DNA from: Solea solea
Lineage: Eukaryota > Chordata > Actinopteri > Pleuronectiformes > Soleidae
Reading direction: 5' to 3'
DNA: 64,000 bases
Assembly (NCBI RefSeq): GCF_958295425.1
Contig: NC_081145.1
Location: 14,847,443 to 14,911,442, forward strand
Both the position numbers and the translations under genes were made by a program. Positions 22,767 to 36,300 of the stretch are shown one piece after another. The notes beneath the pieces were generated by a model, which was given only the letters and a program-made list of their open reading frames with translations, did not search any database and was not told the origin of the DNA. The first letter of the stretch is position 1, and each line of letters opens with the position of its first letter.

Positions 22767-23388
22767 CTGTGTGTGGACGCAAGTGATGGTCATTACTTTC
22801 AACATGATATGTCCTGGCTTAAGTTCAATAATACTGACATAATAACGCTAAATAACACATGAAGTACTATTATTATTATTAGATGTTGTAAGAATAATGA
22901 ATTAATGCTCTTACCTGCGTACGTAGAAGATGACAAGTCCAAGCAACGCTAAGACGAGGAGGGCGATAATGACCACAGCAGCAATTAAACCTGCCTCCTG
23001 AACATTGGTGTGCTTGACCTGGAGCTGGTACTCTTCACATCTGCTGCCTTTGTAATCCTCATTGCACCTGAAGTAAGATATGATATAAAACACTGTCGGC
23101 ACTGAGAGATTTCCTTCCTCATATAAAGGCGTTCCCTAAAGATTCATCCTACAGTTGTGGGCATTTACTGTATGTGTTGAACTTACACGCAGGAGAGAGT
23201 GTTCATAGAAGATATTCTGTAGCACGTCCCTCCATTCATGCAATAAGTAACTTCCTGCCCGTCACAGGGGGCTCCATGTTCTACACAAACATAGCAACAT
23301 GAAGAAGAAGAGCTGTAACACGAGTAAATATTCACGTTTTAACAAAGCTGCTTAGTTTGGATATTGTGTTGGTTTTACCTGCCATCAT
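22694..23388 (-). CDS. nrg4: neuregulin-4-like EGF-domain membrane growth factor
   Basis: Neuregulin-4 is a small membrane-anchored ligand of ErbB4, released as an EGF-like peptide; in mammals it is an adipose-secreted signal. Four coding exons on the minus strand: 23388-23379, 23280-23187, 23067-22915, 22766-22694, in phase and giving 109 residues (human about 115). The protein starts MMAEHGAPC, putting the first EGF cysteine at residue 9 as in human NRG4. The six cysteines (9, 17, 23, 34, 36, 45) have spacing 7-5-10-1-8, identical to NRG4, with the conserved NGGTC and YKGSRCEE. One membrane segment spans about residues 61-83, followed by a basic tail ending EYWKVKPRV. There is no signal peptide, also as in NRG4. 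The first coding exon carries only ten coding bases, so the start rests on phase and similarity. Other EGF ligands do not share this cysteine spacing together with the missing signal peptide. Confidence 0.88.
22915..23067 (-). CDS. nrg4: nrg4 exon with end of EGF domain and membrane segment
   Basis: 153 bp encoding CNEDYKGSRCEEYQL, a juxtamembrane stalk and the hydrophobic segment GLIAAVVIIALLVLALLGLV. TTCAG acceptor, GTAAGA donor. Confidence 0.93.
23187..23280 (-). CDS. nrg4: nrg4 exon with first part of the EGF domain
   Basis: 94 bp encoding EHGAPCDGQEVTYCMNGGTC then YRISSMNTLSC. TGTAG acceptor, GTAAGT donor. Supplies EGF cysteines 1-4. Confidence 0.9.
23379..23388 (-). CDS. nrg4: nrg4 first coding exon (coding part, 10 bases)
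   Basis: Encodes Met-Met-Ala plus one base, with donor GTAAAA. It is the only nearby exon whose phase fits the next exon. Its 5' end lies in untranslated sequence, with a possible acceptor near 23410. Confidence 0.65.
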
Positions 23389-25130
23389 TTAGAAAGTGGT
23401 CTGTGTTGTTTTCCTAGGACTACAAGAATGTCTGCCACTGCCTGGAAAGAATCTCTTACCGACGAGGAAAGAATGACATAACAAGAAGTTTCAGATGCCA
23501 GCAATGAAAACAAACCCACATACATGAGCAGCTTTAAATGTGAAGGGTGAATCGTTTAAGTCATCACAGGATGTCGATACCCTGTCTGTATAAAAGAATA
23601 AAGCAGAAGTCTTTCCTTACCAGCTCTTGAATATCCCAGCTTTTGGTAGTTGGTGAAGGTGAGTCATTATAATCTGTCACTCTCCACTGCTTTTTGTTGG
23701 ACCTGTGAAGAAACTGTCGTGGGCGTGTTCCTCCCTTGGCCTACAAAAATGTTGTGATTGCAGTTTGTCCACATTGTAAACGGCAGCCCAAACGTCAGGA
23801 TACCACTGCACCATTGATTGCAGGCAATTGTTTGGAGTGTGTCATTAATAGTTCCATCTGCTGCGGCTGCGTGAGTAATTCACAAATAGCTATTACAGGT
23901 CGAAAACCATGTAAAGCCTCTGGGAAAGTGTTGAAACCTTCGTCAGACTGCCTGCAGAGGCTGGGTGAGGAAATCACCTGTTGTGACTGTCAGCGCAACG
24001 TGTCTGGGGTTGGTGAGAAACGACTGAATGTCAGGTATGCAACCGAGGCATGAATGGAATCGTGGGAACATTTTTTGGACACCTGAGAACACGTCGCACC
24101 ACTTCTTCAAACAAATCGCCAGTGCTTAATTCTCCGAACCGTTAGGTGACTCATTGTCGGGTCATCTCGTTGAGTTTGTTCAATTGTTTGCTGCTTGGTT
24201 TTTGCATGAAAATGTGTCCAGGACGTGTGGTGATGATGCTCATAAGACTCGGACCACACCCTGGCAACACAGAGGAGATGGTAAACTTAAGTTTTTCTCT
24301 GCTCAGTGTCGAAACATTTGAAAGCCTGTTGGTAAATATAGGCCGCATATGTCATGTGTCTAATAATTTGGACATGAGGCATACTTTATGATGTATTTCT
24401 AAATAGTGTCCACTGACTCTATTTATGGCATTACTTTTTTTTAACCAATACCACAATTTTCTTTAGCCAAGTTTTTATGAATGTATAATATTATTCCTCT
24501 TTCACAAGCCCTGCACTGGACTGATGGATGAGTGGAAATGTACCTTTACAAAGCCTTTATCTAATACTTGTTTATACCTAGTTGTTGCTGTAACAGTATC
24601 TCCTTAATACCAAAACGAGGTTATTACCAAATTGGTAATTGTGTTAGAGATAGAGATTATATAACCATACCTCCCTATCACAAAAATATCACAAATACTG
24701 TATTGTTAAGTGTTACCACTGTGTTATTTACCACATCTATTCACATTTTGGTATTATTATTACAGCTGCAGCAGAGAGTGAAAACCATTTTTGTCAGTTG
24801 GCTCCAGCCAGAACCGTTTGGAACCCAAATGTATCTCTTCTTATAAGAAATAAATGAGGACTGCAAACCCTTTTGGTATCAGTAATTCAAACAAAAGGTC
24901 CTTATTATTGTTGGCTTTTACTGGTTTCTCATTGTGTGGTACAGGCCATAGTATTTGTTACACCAATGACAAGGCAAAATTATTTCCCTCCCCGAACTAT
25001 TTTTGTCTTTTATGGGACATCATTCCTCTGGTGCGCAGCGCATTCAGCGTTGAATTTCAAATCTCAGCCAATCTACAGTGCTGATACTACAGTGACGCTG
25101 CAGCCAGTTTCCACAAACTGCACTTGAAGT
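23389..25130. other. nrg4 5' region and shared upstream interval with tmem266
   Basis: Two minus-strand donor-like sites (GTAAGA at about 23460, GTAAGG at about 23620) may end untranslated nrg4 exons, but reading frames from ATGs in them do not join the EGF exon in phase. The remainder is AT-rich without recognised exons. Confidence 0.35.
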
Positions 25131-25199
25131 CACAGTCAGAGTATTAGAGATTTTTCTTTCTTTTTTTTTTCTCTCCTTTCGTGCTCGTGGGTTGTTATC

Positions 25200-25695
25200 G
25201 CGAGGAACACTGAAGCTGAAGAGGTGAAGTGAAGCGAGAGTGTTTTTCTTCGTCGATGCTTCCAGAGTGGCACAGAAAGAGAGAGAGCGTGGACGTCTGC
25301 AGGATTTGTCACATCTGAGCCGCTAAACACACGACTACATGTTTGCCTCATCTGATACTAGTATTGGTGCGTTTTTCGTAAATCGAGTCTAGGTTTCCTC
25401 CTCGCTGCGAGTGACACATCTGTCGCCGCTGGAATCCCGGATTCAGCACCTGGACAGCTCCCGCTCCTGCACCTCTCCTCCTCTGATCATCGGGGCTCGT
25501 ATGGAGTGATCGAGTCTGTTTGTGGTCGTGTGGTTGGGGGGTGGGTGGGCGCTTGGTGGAGGGGACGGGGAGGAGAAAAGAAGAAAAACCTTGCGAGCAC
25601 ATTATGCATCCCGCCCGAGATGTCTTCATTATTATCCCCCTGATCCAGTGACAGCCCCGTCGTCAGCGTCTGAAGGATGGTGCTTTCACTCCCGT
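25200..25695 (+). promoter_or_regulatory. tmem266: CpG-rich region with candidate tmem266 first (non-coding) exon
   Basis: The stretch is GC- and CpG-richer than its surroundings and ends with a near-perfect donor, CCCGT|GTAAGTG, at 25695/25696. It lies upstream of the first coding exon and contains no start codon that could join it in frame. The boundaries at the left are not determined. Confidence 0.4.
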
Positions 25696-25817
25696 GTAAG
25701 TGTCTTCGTCGTGCGCTGTCTTCTGTCAGGCGATACGGCTGCTTGGCCAACGCAAATTTAAGCGGCATCGGTGCAGCCTGCACACAGCAACATCCGAGCT
25801 CCCCTCACTCTGATCAT

Positions 25818-25857
25818 CAGCATCATCATCATCATCAGCAGCAGCAGCAGCAGCGAG
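25818..25857 (+). repeat. CAT/CAG trinucleotide repeat
   Basis: A run of CATCAT units passes directly into CAGCAG units just downstream of the candidate tmem266 first exon. Confidence 0.8.
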
Positions 25858-27240
25858 GAGGGAGATATAACCATCATCTGCGCGAGGGCAAAGGAGTCAC
25901 GACCACGCGTCACACAATGTAGAGCAATAAAACAAACACAAAAAAAGGTTAGTGTGTCTTTATTCTCGCTCCAATCCTTGTACTCAAATGGATGCATTTT
26001 AGTTGGATTTAAACAACTGTGTGGCCTCTGATCATAGTGGGGGTGATGTTAACGGCATCATAACTGTTATTTAAAGCTATGGTGGACAATGTATACAAAT
26101 GCAGAAGCCTGGATTGGACAGAAATAAGAGTTTTGTTGGGGGGGGTGAAATGACATAGAAAAGAATTCTGCACGTTAATACAACATTTACAAATGACTGT
26201 ACATACAATATAGTGATAAGTGTCAAATCAAGGTGCTAATAGTGAATTACTTTAGTCCAAAACTACTGGCTGTGTAGTGAAGAAACACTCGCCCTTCTGT
26301 TCAGTGCAATAATAGTAGTATTATGGTTATACATACACAATAAAAATTGAAAATAAGTATGTAAAAATGTTTGTTAGTGGGTCGTTCCTTATTCTCTTTG
26401 AGTTTCTGCACATCTTGTGGCCATCAGAAATGTCTTTCTCTTTTTTTCTCTTGCCACATTTAATAGCCTGATTTTTTCCAAGTAAAACTTTACCTGCTGT
26501 GATTTATTACATGACACGTTTGTGGCACGTGAACGCCGACTCCACACCTGTCTGCAGGTTTTCGGTGTCACTTATACTTTACTTTTCAAATCTGTGAGTT
26601 TTTGTCAATTGCAAAGTTTCCACAGCAAAGCAAACCCGGCGGAAGTTTCATTTCTGTCATTGTTACTTGTCGACATCACAGCAGAGAGAACTGGGCTTGT
26701 GGACATGTCATGTCAGAGCTTAGTGCTTGTGGCTTTTCCTGTGTGGTCGTGTCATGTCTGTTCCCTGCAAAGCAGCTGGAGTATGGCCTTTAATTGAGCA
26801 GACTTTGACATCAATGGCTCTCTATCCTGTGGCACAAAGAGCGAGCATCCTGCTGCACTTGCTATGCAAGAGGTGTGATGTTCCTCGGTCCCTGAATCAC
26901 GGAGCGGAGCGTATATTGGAGGAGATTTAAAATCCATATACAGTTTAGTGCTCCCCAGGAAAATAGTTGAACAGAGCTGAAGTAGCTGGAGATGGGGCTT
27001 TTTGGAGTGAAGTGTAAGAACTGATACTACACTTGTAATTGTGCATGTATGTATTTGTGTTCTAAAATGTAATTCAAAAAAAAATATTTCACATATTTAT
27101 ATTGGAAGTTTGAAATAGAAGGGTTTATTGTTATTCTGCAGCTCCTGTATTCCTCAGCATTTTACCACATGATTTGCTGCATTGTGTTTTTTTTTTTTTT
27201 TCTTCCCTGTTGTGACATTGTTCTGTTGTATTTTCTATAG

Positions 27241-27349
27241 GTGTGGTAGGAGCCAGGTCTCTGTGGTGGTGAAATCACATTTCACACTTGAGGTTGGTTA
27301 TTGTGGACATCCATTTGCGGCAAAAAGACCTCAACATGAGCCATTCCCA
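27241..27349 (+). CDS. tmem266: tmem266 first coding exon (coding part 27336-27349)
   Basis: A TTTCTATAG acceptor at 27240 and donor GTGAGT at 27350 bound the exon. The coding part encodes Met-Ser-His-Ser and two bases that join GTT-CCT of the next exon as Gln-Val-Pro-Pro. The short, poorly conserved start makes this less secure than later exons. Confidence 0.6.
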
Positions 27350-30300
27350 GTGAGTACCACATGTTTCTCACCGTGTCTGTGAGAGCGTGAAATCTTAAAT
27401 CTCTATTTATGAACACAGTGTCTTATCAAAAGGGGGCATCTCACCGTGGTAGGATATGATGATCAGAACGTGACCTCCATATTCCCAGGCTCCTCCTGTG
27501 AATGACTTTGAACAGGGATTAGGTGGGAAAGCGGCACTCAGCCCGGTCCAGCGTCACTGAGAGTGAGAGCACAGCCTTCTCCAGCCCCTGTTGGCATGTC
27601 TTAGCATTCAGGAGGGATGTTCACTTGTCATCTTCTTTTATTAATAATTACTCTGTGTGAGGTCCTCCAGACAGGCCCTGCATTCTGATGACAGCCAGGG
27701 TTGGGGCTAAAAGAAGGGAAAAGGGAGGGAAGAGGGCAATGGAGTGGAGTGGAAGGAGGTGGAATGGAGTGGAGTGGAGAGGAGGGGAGTGAAGGGTGAA
27801 TGCCAAATGGGTTAATTCAGCTGCATCTTCTGGTTAAAGGCACAGTTTGTCCACGGCTTGAGAACGGCAGATTAGTGCACGATGGTGGCAAGGATATTAG
27901 AGCAGGAACGTTGATGCAAAACATTTGTAACCAGAGAGAATGTGTATAATGTTGACTGGTTAGTAGTACAATGACATGATTTAATGCTGCTGAATGCTGC
28001 TGGGACTGTGTGTAGTGACAGATGGGGAAACTCTCGTGCAGAGAAAGGTCCTGGGAGTTATTTTCACCCTTACACTGCGAGAGTTGATGCCGCCTTAAAT
28101 CATCTCTCTCGCTCTCTGTGTATTAGATGTTCAAAGAGACTTTTCTTCCATATTTCACACAGCTCAGTGCAGGAATACAAACCAGTTTCTAATTGTAGTT
28201 CCCTTTTAAATAGTGGCACGTGCAAAGAGAAAGGAACACTACAGATGAGGCAGAGCTCTTCCTATTTGCCATCTACATTTTTATACATCTTTCCTAACTC
28301 AGTGCACAGAGAGCAAACATCACACACCCGGAGGAGCCCATTGCCTTTGAAACAGGTCAGCTAACATTTACTGTAACTAACCTCAGTGTCACATGATCGA
28401 GTGCCGCGCTGCCCTTAAATTCTCAGCACAATAATTGCAGAGAAATCTCCCGGTGATAGCAATTCACTGTCCTCCACATTCAGATTTGTGTGTGCACAAG
28501 GTGTTTATTGTAAATGTCCTTTTTTTTTTGCTGAAATGCAAAATTTAAGCAGAGTTCTTGAATGTCCTCCACTATATCCCCAGTGCTCATTTTACAGCCA
28601 AATATGATGAAGTATTTAGGATATATATGACTTTCTAAAATCACCTGCTCTTGCAATATATTTATTTAATGTACATCCTTTTCTAAAGTTGTGCGTCCAA
28701 TTACAAAATGGTGAATCTGGCAACATTAGATATGAAGGTGAGTGTGTTACTTACTGTTTCAATGCATAATTGAAATGTCTAAATAGAATGAATTACTTTT
28801 TTAGTGACATGCAGTTTGAAAGTGCTAATAGATGGATCATCATATTTTTTTTTTACATTCGTTATTGGTACCTTTTTAATACATCAAGCGGCTTCCGTTG
28901 AGATGTCTGCAGAGGAAATGTTGATTAAATGTCAAAGACTGTCTAATTCACTGGGATTTTCTTCTGCTGTAAGTTCCACAAAACAGCAGGCATTGTCTTA
29001 AAGATCGGATTTTATCAATGTGCCATTGTTTCAGGTGCTTGTGACCGGGCTGCTGCTGCCACTGGAAAATCTGGCTTGTGCCAATTTTAGCAATTTGGCA
29101 CATTGATCCCACTTACCTGATGATATCAGAGGGTGAATTGCTGTGCACCAAAGAGTAGCCAAGTGTCTGTGAGACAGAGAGGGTGGGTGGCAGACAAGCT
29201 GGCCAGAAATACCATGGCAGTGAGCACTGAGAATGACAATGATACCAATGCCCTCTGAAAACCATCAGTTCATGCCGAGGCAGCACTTTAAACTCCACTG
29301 AAATGACCTGCTGAGAATGTATCGCTCTGCATAGGCAATTTTAAAATCTGAAGCGACAGACATCAGTCTAACCCCAGTTATCACCTTCAGAAAATATTCT
29401 CCACTCGGTCATTGTTGTTGTCCGGAGTGGGAATCACTAAGTGTTATGCACTTTGTACAAAAATAGGCTGTTGTTTATCAGTGAAAAGTTGCACATGTAG
29501 TCCACTTTTTTTTTAAGAAATTTGGATGCATATGTCAGTCACCTCCAACTTTATAACGCACTGAATAATATAGCATGATAAACAATGAACAATCCCATCG
29601 TCTTAGGTGTTTTACTTCGTTTCATAATCTCACTGGAGTCACCACCTCAGCTCCAGCACTGGAAGTTTGAATACTCCCTTCATATGTATCTCACGTCAGC
29701 GTTTTAATCTTCTTCCTGTGCACAGTTCCTCGTATTCAGAGTAAAAAAAGGAAAAGAAAAAAAGAAAGATATAAATGAGTTTTATTTTCTGTTGAGTTCA
29801 GCAGTATTGGACTTCAGTGGTATTTGAGTACCTTTCACAGATGGCGATGGAAAATTGAGGATGGAATAGATTACAAGTGAGATTCATTTAAACTCTTAAT
29901 CCATGGAACCACTGAGTATTGCCAAGAATTTCCAATTGACAATATGTAAGTGGGAAAAAAAAGATGTTTTTCCCAGAAATGTGATACGGAAGCGGAGCAT
30001 GACCGCATGGAGGGTGTTGTCTGTGTGTAAATGAGAAAAAAAGAAAGGAAGAATACGAGAAACGTATAAAAGTGCGATCACTGTTTTCTTAGTTTTGGTT
30101 TTTATGTCCTTACAAAGTGAAATGAGCTGGACATACTATGAATTATTAGGGATATAGTAGTTATTGGTTGATATTTGCTTTAAAATGCATTATCAGATAT
30201 CCTGACATATATCGACATGGCTGATGACTAAGTTATTATTGATATCGATATTGATTATCGACCCAAGCACTCCCGGCAAAAAGTCCAATATCGTGTATAC

Positions 30301-33300
30301 CTGCTATAGTTATTTTTTTTACCTTTCTATTGTTCACTACACAGTTATTTAGTGAGATGTGTGGCAATGCTGGGGGAATAATATGGATTGCTGTTGCGCT
30401 GGAAGATTAATATTCATCCATCCATCTATCCATTTTCTACCGCCTTTATCCTCCACACGAGGGGTGTGCTGTGCCAATCTCATTTTACACAGGGCGATAG
30501 GCGGGGTCACCCCCTGGACAGTTCACAACCATTCACTCTCACACTCGCACCTATGGTTAATTTAGAGTGTCCAATTGACCTAATTCCTGTAATGCATGTT
30601 TTTTGGACATACAGACACACAGGGAGAACATGCAAACTCCTTGCAGAAAGGCGATTAATATGTATATAAAACACAAGTCACATTTTAAAAATACAAATTT
30701 ATAATCAAACATGCTACAAATATTGCTTATAAAACACGTTATATACAAAGTCGAATAGAATGAACAGTTCACATTGTCCCCTTTTATTTATCATATAATA
30801 ACATTCTGTGTACATTAGATGCAACCAATGGCTTTATGCAGTCTCAATGTGCGTCTTTGCAGCAACATCGAAAATGCACTGTTAGTACTTTTTGTCAGCC
30901 TTATAGCTCTTACTCTGTCTGAATGAGAGTGATATTTCCCCCCCTCCAGCCATACATGCATTGTGTCAAGCTTTTTTTTGCTTCCTCCTGGAGTTTGCTC
31001 ATATCGCATGCCTCTGAAAAGATCCCAGCCTTTAGTGTGCTACTGGCTGCCCTTGCCTGCATCATCGGACGGTGCAATATTCAGACGTGAAGCCTCCTCC
31101 TCCTCCTCCTCCTCCTCCTCCTCCTCCTCCTCCTTCTCCTCACCCTCCCCTGGATGGCAACCAGCCACTCCACTGGGCTCTGCACATAATGGCTCCTGGC
31201 CTGCGCTGTGATTATCTGGAAATGTGATTTTGATGCACAAAACAGTTTGTGGCTGTCATGAATGATTAGCGTCCTTGTTGTGGTCGGTGGAGTGTGCCAG
31301 GTCCACAGATAACACCGCTATTGACAGGTGTGTGTTGTGGTGGAAGTTAATATATGAGAGTTTGACCCTGAAGCTTAACAACACGGTGTGGAAAAACAAG
31401 TATTTTATGGCGTGAGAAAGAGTTTGTTTTGCATATTCTGTTGTTAAATATTGAGAAAATTTACTTTGGTGTTTCTTCATTTTCGGCAAGAATCAAGACT
31501 TACTCGTGCAGTAAGTCAGGTAAAAAGAAAGACCTATTTTCCTTTCCATGACTGCCCACTTAACGTTTAACAAGAAGGTTGGTCTGCTCAGTGATCTCCA
31601 CCAACGGTTTCCTCCCACTCTGTTTCACCTCCAGCACAGAGGTTGTAGGATTTACCAACCCAGTGGCTTTTGTTCCCTGTATCTTGTAATCAATTCCTTC
31701 CTCCACCGTTAAGCACTGGGGTTATTGATGTCTCCACACTGGCTGCACTGGGACGGCTGCCAAGCTGTGTGAGGCTCCTGTTTCAGGGTGACTTCTCCTT
31801 GTCCGCCATTGGCTGAGCTCAAAGGATCACAGTCCTGACTGAATATTTGAATTTTAAGACCCTGTTGGCAGGGACAATGGCACTTTGTCCGGGTCTCTTA
31901 AATAATGTAATCACAGAGGGGAAACACAGTTGACCAATAAAACGTGGGAAAAACAGCCAACATTTTTTTGACAGTGTCCTTTATCGTATTTTGCAAAAAT
32001 GTGCTTGTGTTTCAGTAATTGCTACTTGTACTGTATATCAGTAACTATATTGTATTTGTGGTATGCAATAGATTTATAAATTGATTTATTAGACCACCAC
32101 CCAATGTACAGTTTGTGCCACAGCAAAATAATTTGTTTCTGTAATGGTTAATAAACCAGTATGTAGAAGCTCTTTAACTGAAATTATATTTTTAATACTA
32201 ATCTATGTAATTATTATTATTGGTGTTTACTGTTTTACAAAAAACTGAAAAAAAAATAGTAAAACACATTATTATTTCTCGATCAAGATGTCAAATTATA
32301 GTTATCTTCTTGCATTCCTTAACAAAAAAAATAGTCATCTCAGAGCAGAAGCCCAGTGAGCCGGCTCAAATTTAGTTTATACAATTTCTAATTTTTTTCC
32401 AGCTGACTCTGACATTTCAGGTGTTTGAGCAGACTTTTTAAAATAAACAAGATTGCCTTTCCTTGAGCAAGTTTTAATTTAGATTTTTCAGTCTGTAGTG
32501 ATGAATGGTTGAAGTATTCATTTATTAAATACTTCATATTTGTAAATGAATACTTATTATAGAATGCACAAATGGCTTGTAGCTTAAATATACAAAACAA
32601 AAAACTACTTTGTATAATGCCAATAATTCAAACTGGTAATAATTTTTATTGCTCAGGCAAAGAAGATATTCACATATTGGTAAAAGTCCAAAAATGTGTG
32701 TAAAGATTAGTGACATTTAATAGTGGGACAACAGATAGCAATAAACACACTCCTTCACTTCCACTCACCCCTCTCTTTCCCAAGCATGTCAGGAAACAAC
32801 AGGAGCCTTTGCAAAGCTCCACTCTCTCTGTCATTTCCTGCTTCTTCCTACTTGGTTTATGCGTCAGGTTTATTTGGGCCGAGCCCTTCATCTTCATTTG
32901 CATACTAAGCTTCCGCCTTGGCCAGTTTGTCTCTTTGGACTGTTGACTGCACAAACATGACGGCACAAGATGGCGCCCCTCAGTAACGCAAACACTTTGC
33001 CTAAAACACACATAAAGAGCTCGCTGTAATTCTGTCTGTTTGTCACAGGGTTCCTCCCCACGCTGGCATCTCAGAGCTGGAGGTCATCTCCCAGCAGGTG
33101 GAGGAGGACAACCAGTGCGTGGCCCCCGTCCAACTGGTCAGCTTTGCCTACAGAGACTTGCCTTTGGCTGCCCTGGATATATCCCTTGCTGGTTCCCAGC
33201 TCATCTCGAACCCAGATGAGGAGGACAACAGAGATGGGTGAGTCACGTCAAATTCACTCCATGGCTTCACTATATACTTCATGTGTTCATGTGACAATTT

Positions 33301-36300
33301 GGCCACAACATAAACATTTAAAGACGTGTGCGTTTTTAGGAAGCTGGAAACAAGTTAGTTGAAAGGTAATCAATGACATTTCTTGGAATAATTCGTAAAC
33401 TACAAAGGCAGGGATGTAATTAGATATTGGCTTACGTTGGCCACCACAGCAACAAAGATATAAGAGATGTGGTGTCTGAGACATGTTGCTTGAAAGCACT
33501 ACGTCCATAATTAAGGCAGAATTGCAATTAGTACAATCTATAATCTACCCTGGCAGAGAATAGCTCTGCTGTCGCTCTCTGTATTTCCCCGTTATTGCAC
33601 ATGGTAATTACACTTGATGTATTAAATCGCTCCTCGTTTTATAGTAAAGTCTGGGACTCGGGGATATTTGGTGATACATGTATCAGTGTCACCATTTTAA
33701 ATGGACGATGCCTCTAATGATGTGTCCATTTCAGGTCAAGGACGGCAATTTCTCGCCACCAGACAGGCTTCTGTTCATAATGTTGGTCTGATTCAGGGCC
33801 TCGTGGCAGTGTCGTATCTAGTCATGAGGTCTGCCTGTCCTGTGTTTGTGTTGTTGTCTTATCATCATATCTGCGTGCTGCAGGCCCGTGACTCTCAGGA
33901 CAGGACACACCCCTGCCTCATGCACCTAGAGTCCACGGCTCGCAGCTCAGCAAGCATGACTCACATCCCCTCGGCTTGGCCAAGGCGCTGGGCATCATAC
34001 TTAGAAAGTCGACATCGAAAGTCCGGCATTTTGCCATCCATGCCCCGGTGTGTCAGCTGACAATGTCCGGCTGGACTTTGCTTGGTCTGGCCCAGTCCAA
34101 CCGATGTCTCTGTTGGACAGAGGGCAGGGACAGATCGGTCCATGTCCCAAACACCCCCTCTCTCTCTTTTGCTCAAGAAAAAGGACAGGAAACATACACG
34201 TAACAATGTCGCAGCAGACAGCAGGGTCTGGCAGCCCCGCAAATATTATCATCACAGTGGGTGCACTCATATGGCACCGTGCGACACCCTGGTCCACCGG
34301 GATTTGGCATTGTGTAGTGGAAAAGTCACGCACTGCCAAGATACGTCTCGGGCAGTTCAATTTAAAGCTGTGATGCGTACATTTTAAGTAATAACAAATG
34401 TCTTTGCATTCAAATAATTGACAAATGCATCCATCTTCTACCGCTTTACCCCCCACATGAAGGTTGAGGAAGGCACTGCTGCCAATCCCAGCTGACATAG
34501 GGCCAAAGGCGAGATACAACCTGGACAGATCACCAGTCCATCACAGGGACACATAGACACAAACAAACATCCATGAACACATGCAAACGCCAACCTGGGT
34601 CTTCTGATTTCACAAAATGCTGACTTTATCAACTCCACACTGCTCGCCATGTTTCTCAGTAGAGTGGTGTTTAGATCTAGTGTTGCCTGGCGACATTTGG
34701 AGGCAACAGCAATATTGAGCCCCGTAAAGGTAGATGGCTGCAAACAGGATGTAGTACGACTGAAAACACAAAGAAGTGTTACCCACACCTACCACGACAC
34801 AGACTCCCTCAGTCAGGTCTGATAGTATTGCTTGACGAAGCCCGTTTTCAGATGAAGGACACAGCTGTTGTGTTCACAAAGACTAAACAGAGGCAGAATA
34901 ATTACACACACCACAATTTACAAACTAAAAAGTAATTCATTGCCATCAGAGAAACTTTCTTCCACCAAGAGCCAATGAAGCTTCGAAACATTTAGCATAA
35001 TAATGATTTAACAAAGCACGATCTGTCATCCATGCAGTGTTACAGTATGCTCAGTGAGTGTTGTAGATTAGAATTCCTGATTTCCCATCATGGGCTTTCT
35101 CACATTGTTTATTGTCACAGTCCTTCTGTGACTCATGTGTATACAATCAGAGGAATGACGCCAAGGTGAGATGCAGTAAGAAGTTTGGATTAATCGAAAC
35201 TATCAAAGGCCCTAAGAACAGAGCAGGGAAATGACTTATCTGCATCGTTCTGTCGGCTGTGTAAACCGTTTTTTACCTTGTTTGTCAAAGTGTATGTTCA
35301 CGGAGACTATGGATGCATACTGTAGGATAATTTTAGCACTTTGTAAATAGCTGTGCAGAAGAATGTAAACCCACATTCATCGCCTCGCTGCGGAGGTTGC
35401 AGTGGCATGTGAGTGGATTTCGGTGGAAACTACTATCATTTAAATGCCTGAAATTCCTACGCGTTTGTGTCATGCGCTTTCCTACATGTGATTGTGCCCA
35501 GTTCCTGATGAAACGATTGTCTTTCACTGCTTGTGGGAGTTTTGTCGTACATATTCTGGTCAGTCACTATGGTTTTTATTGGGATGTGGTGTGAGAATAA
35601 GCATGAAGGTCAGTTGATTTAATGGTCAGAGATTTGAAAAAATGAAAGGCTTGAACTTGTGAACTGAGTCTAAATATTTGATGACGAGTGCCTTGGTTTT
35701 GTTTTACTGCTTTAAAAAAGAGAAGAATGCGCAGCAGAGATGCACATTTGGTCTTCCACGGCAGCTTCTCGTGGCTTTTTTAGAGGAGACGTGGGCAATT
35801 ATGTAGGAGGTGGATGTTCTTGTGGACTACAAGGGGCACACACAGCACATGCAGATTCTGTTCAGAGGTGAGCTGGGTGAAATTATTTATAGATTTTACC
35901 ATCTTCTCCAGAGCTTGCTGAAAAGTCTACAGTAAGGAAGGTGTAATTTGACGTTATGTGTATATTTATTGTACTTGTATTTATATTTGTTTTATTCTGG
36001 AGTGATCGTCTTTGTTGGAGAGCTTCTTAGTTTTTTAATAGTGGTGTTTCATGGTAGTTGGCACCTGTAATGTTGCACTGTTCTTCTCATTCCTTTGCGT
36101 CATTTCTTCTCCTTCCAAATATCCATGGTGCAGAGAACATTTTCTGTCTTCTCTCAGTTTTTGTCTTTTTTTCTTTTTTTTTTCTTTCTTCATCTCCTAA
36201 AAGCTGCAGTGGAGACAAATAATAAGGGGACATCATCCTTAAATCCTTAAATCTTTCAGGTTGCAGAGTTCCCTTCAGAGGAAACACACCATAAAACACT

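Larger units (their letters stand above)
27350..33048 (+). other. tmem266: tmem266 intron before the first conserved exon
   Basis: No other gene recognised. Contains a GGAGT/GGAAT-type purine repeat (27737-27800), a fish dispersed repeat (30412-30660) and a CTC repeat (31093-31140). An open frame with donor at 28970 was rejected on phase. Confidence 0.5.

Noticed and set aside
23444..23700. Alternative nrg4 start exons with ATG and donor sites near 23460 and 23620
   Set aside because: Joining either to the EGF exon puts it in the wrong frame. Only the exon ending at 23379 gives MMAEHGAPC, with the first Cys placed as in human NRG4. They may still be 5' UTR exons.
25677..25922. Open frame starting MVLSLPCKCLRRALSS
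   Set aside because: It runs through a strong donor (25696) and a CAT/CAG repeat; more likely the untranslated first exon of tmem266 plus intron.
28903..28970. Possible tmem266 start exon (MSAEEMLIKCQ, donor GTAAGT)
   Set aside because: It ends in phase 0, whereas the next exon needs two leading bases. The exon at 27241-27349 fits instead.
30180..30265. Palindromic TATCGATA-rich patch
   Set aside because: Probably a decayed transposon end. No terminal repeat pair or target duplication could be confirmed by eye.
31040..31240. Glu-rich or Ser-rich frames
   Set aside because: They arise from the CCT repeat; no splice context or family similarity.
34001..34519. 172-codon minus-strand frame in a tmem266 intron
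   Set aside because: It overlaps a degenerate dispersed repeat and shows no protein family signature.
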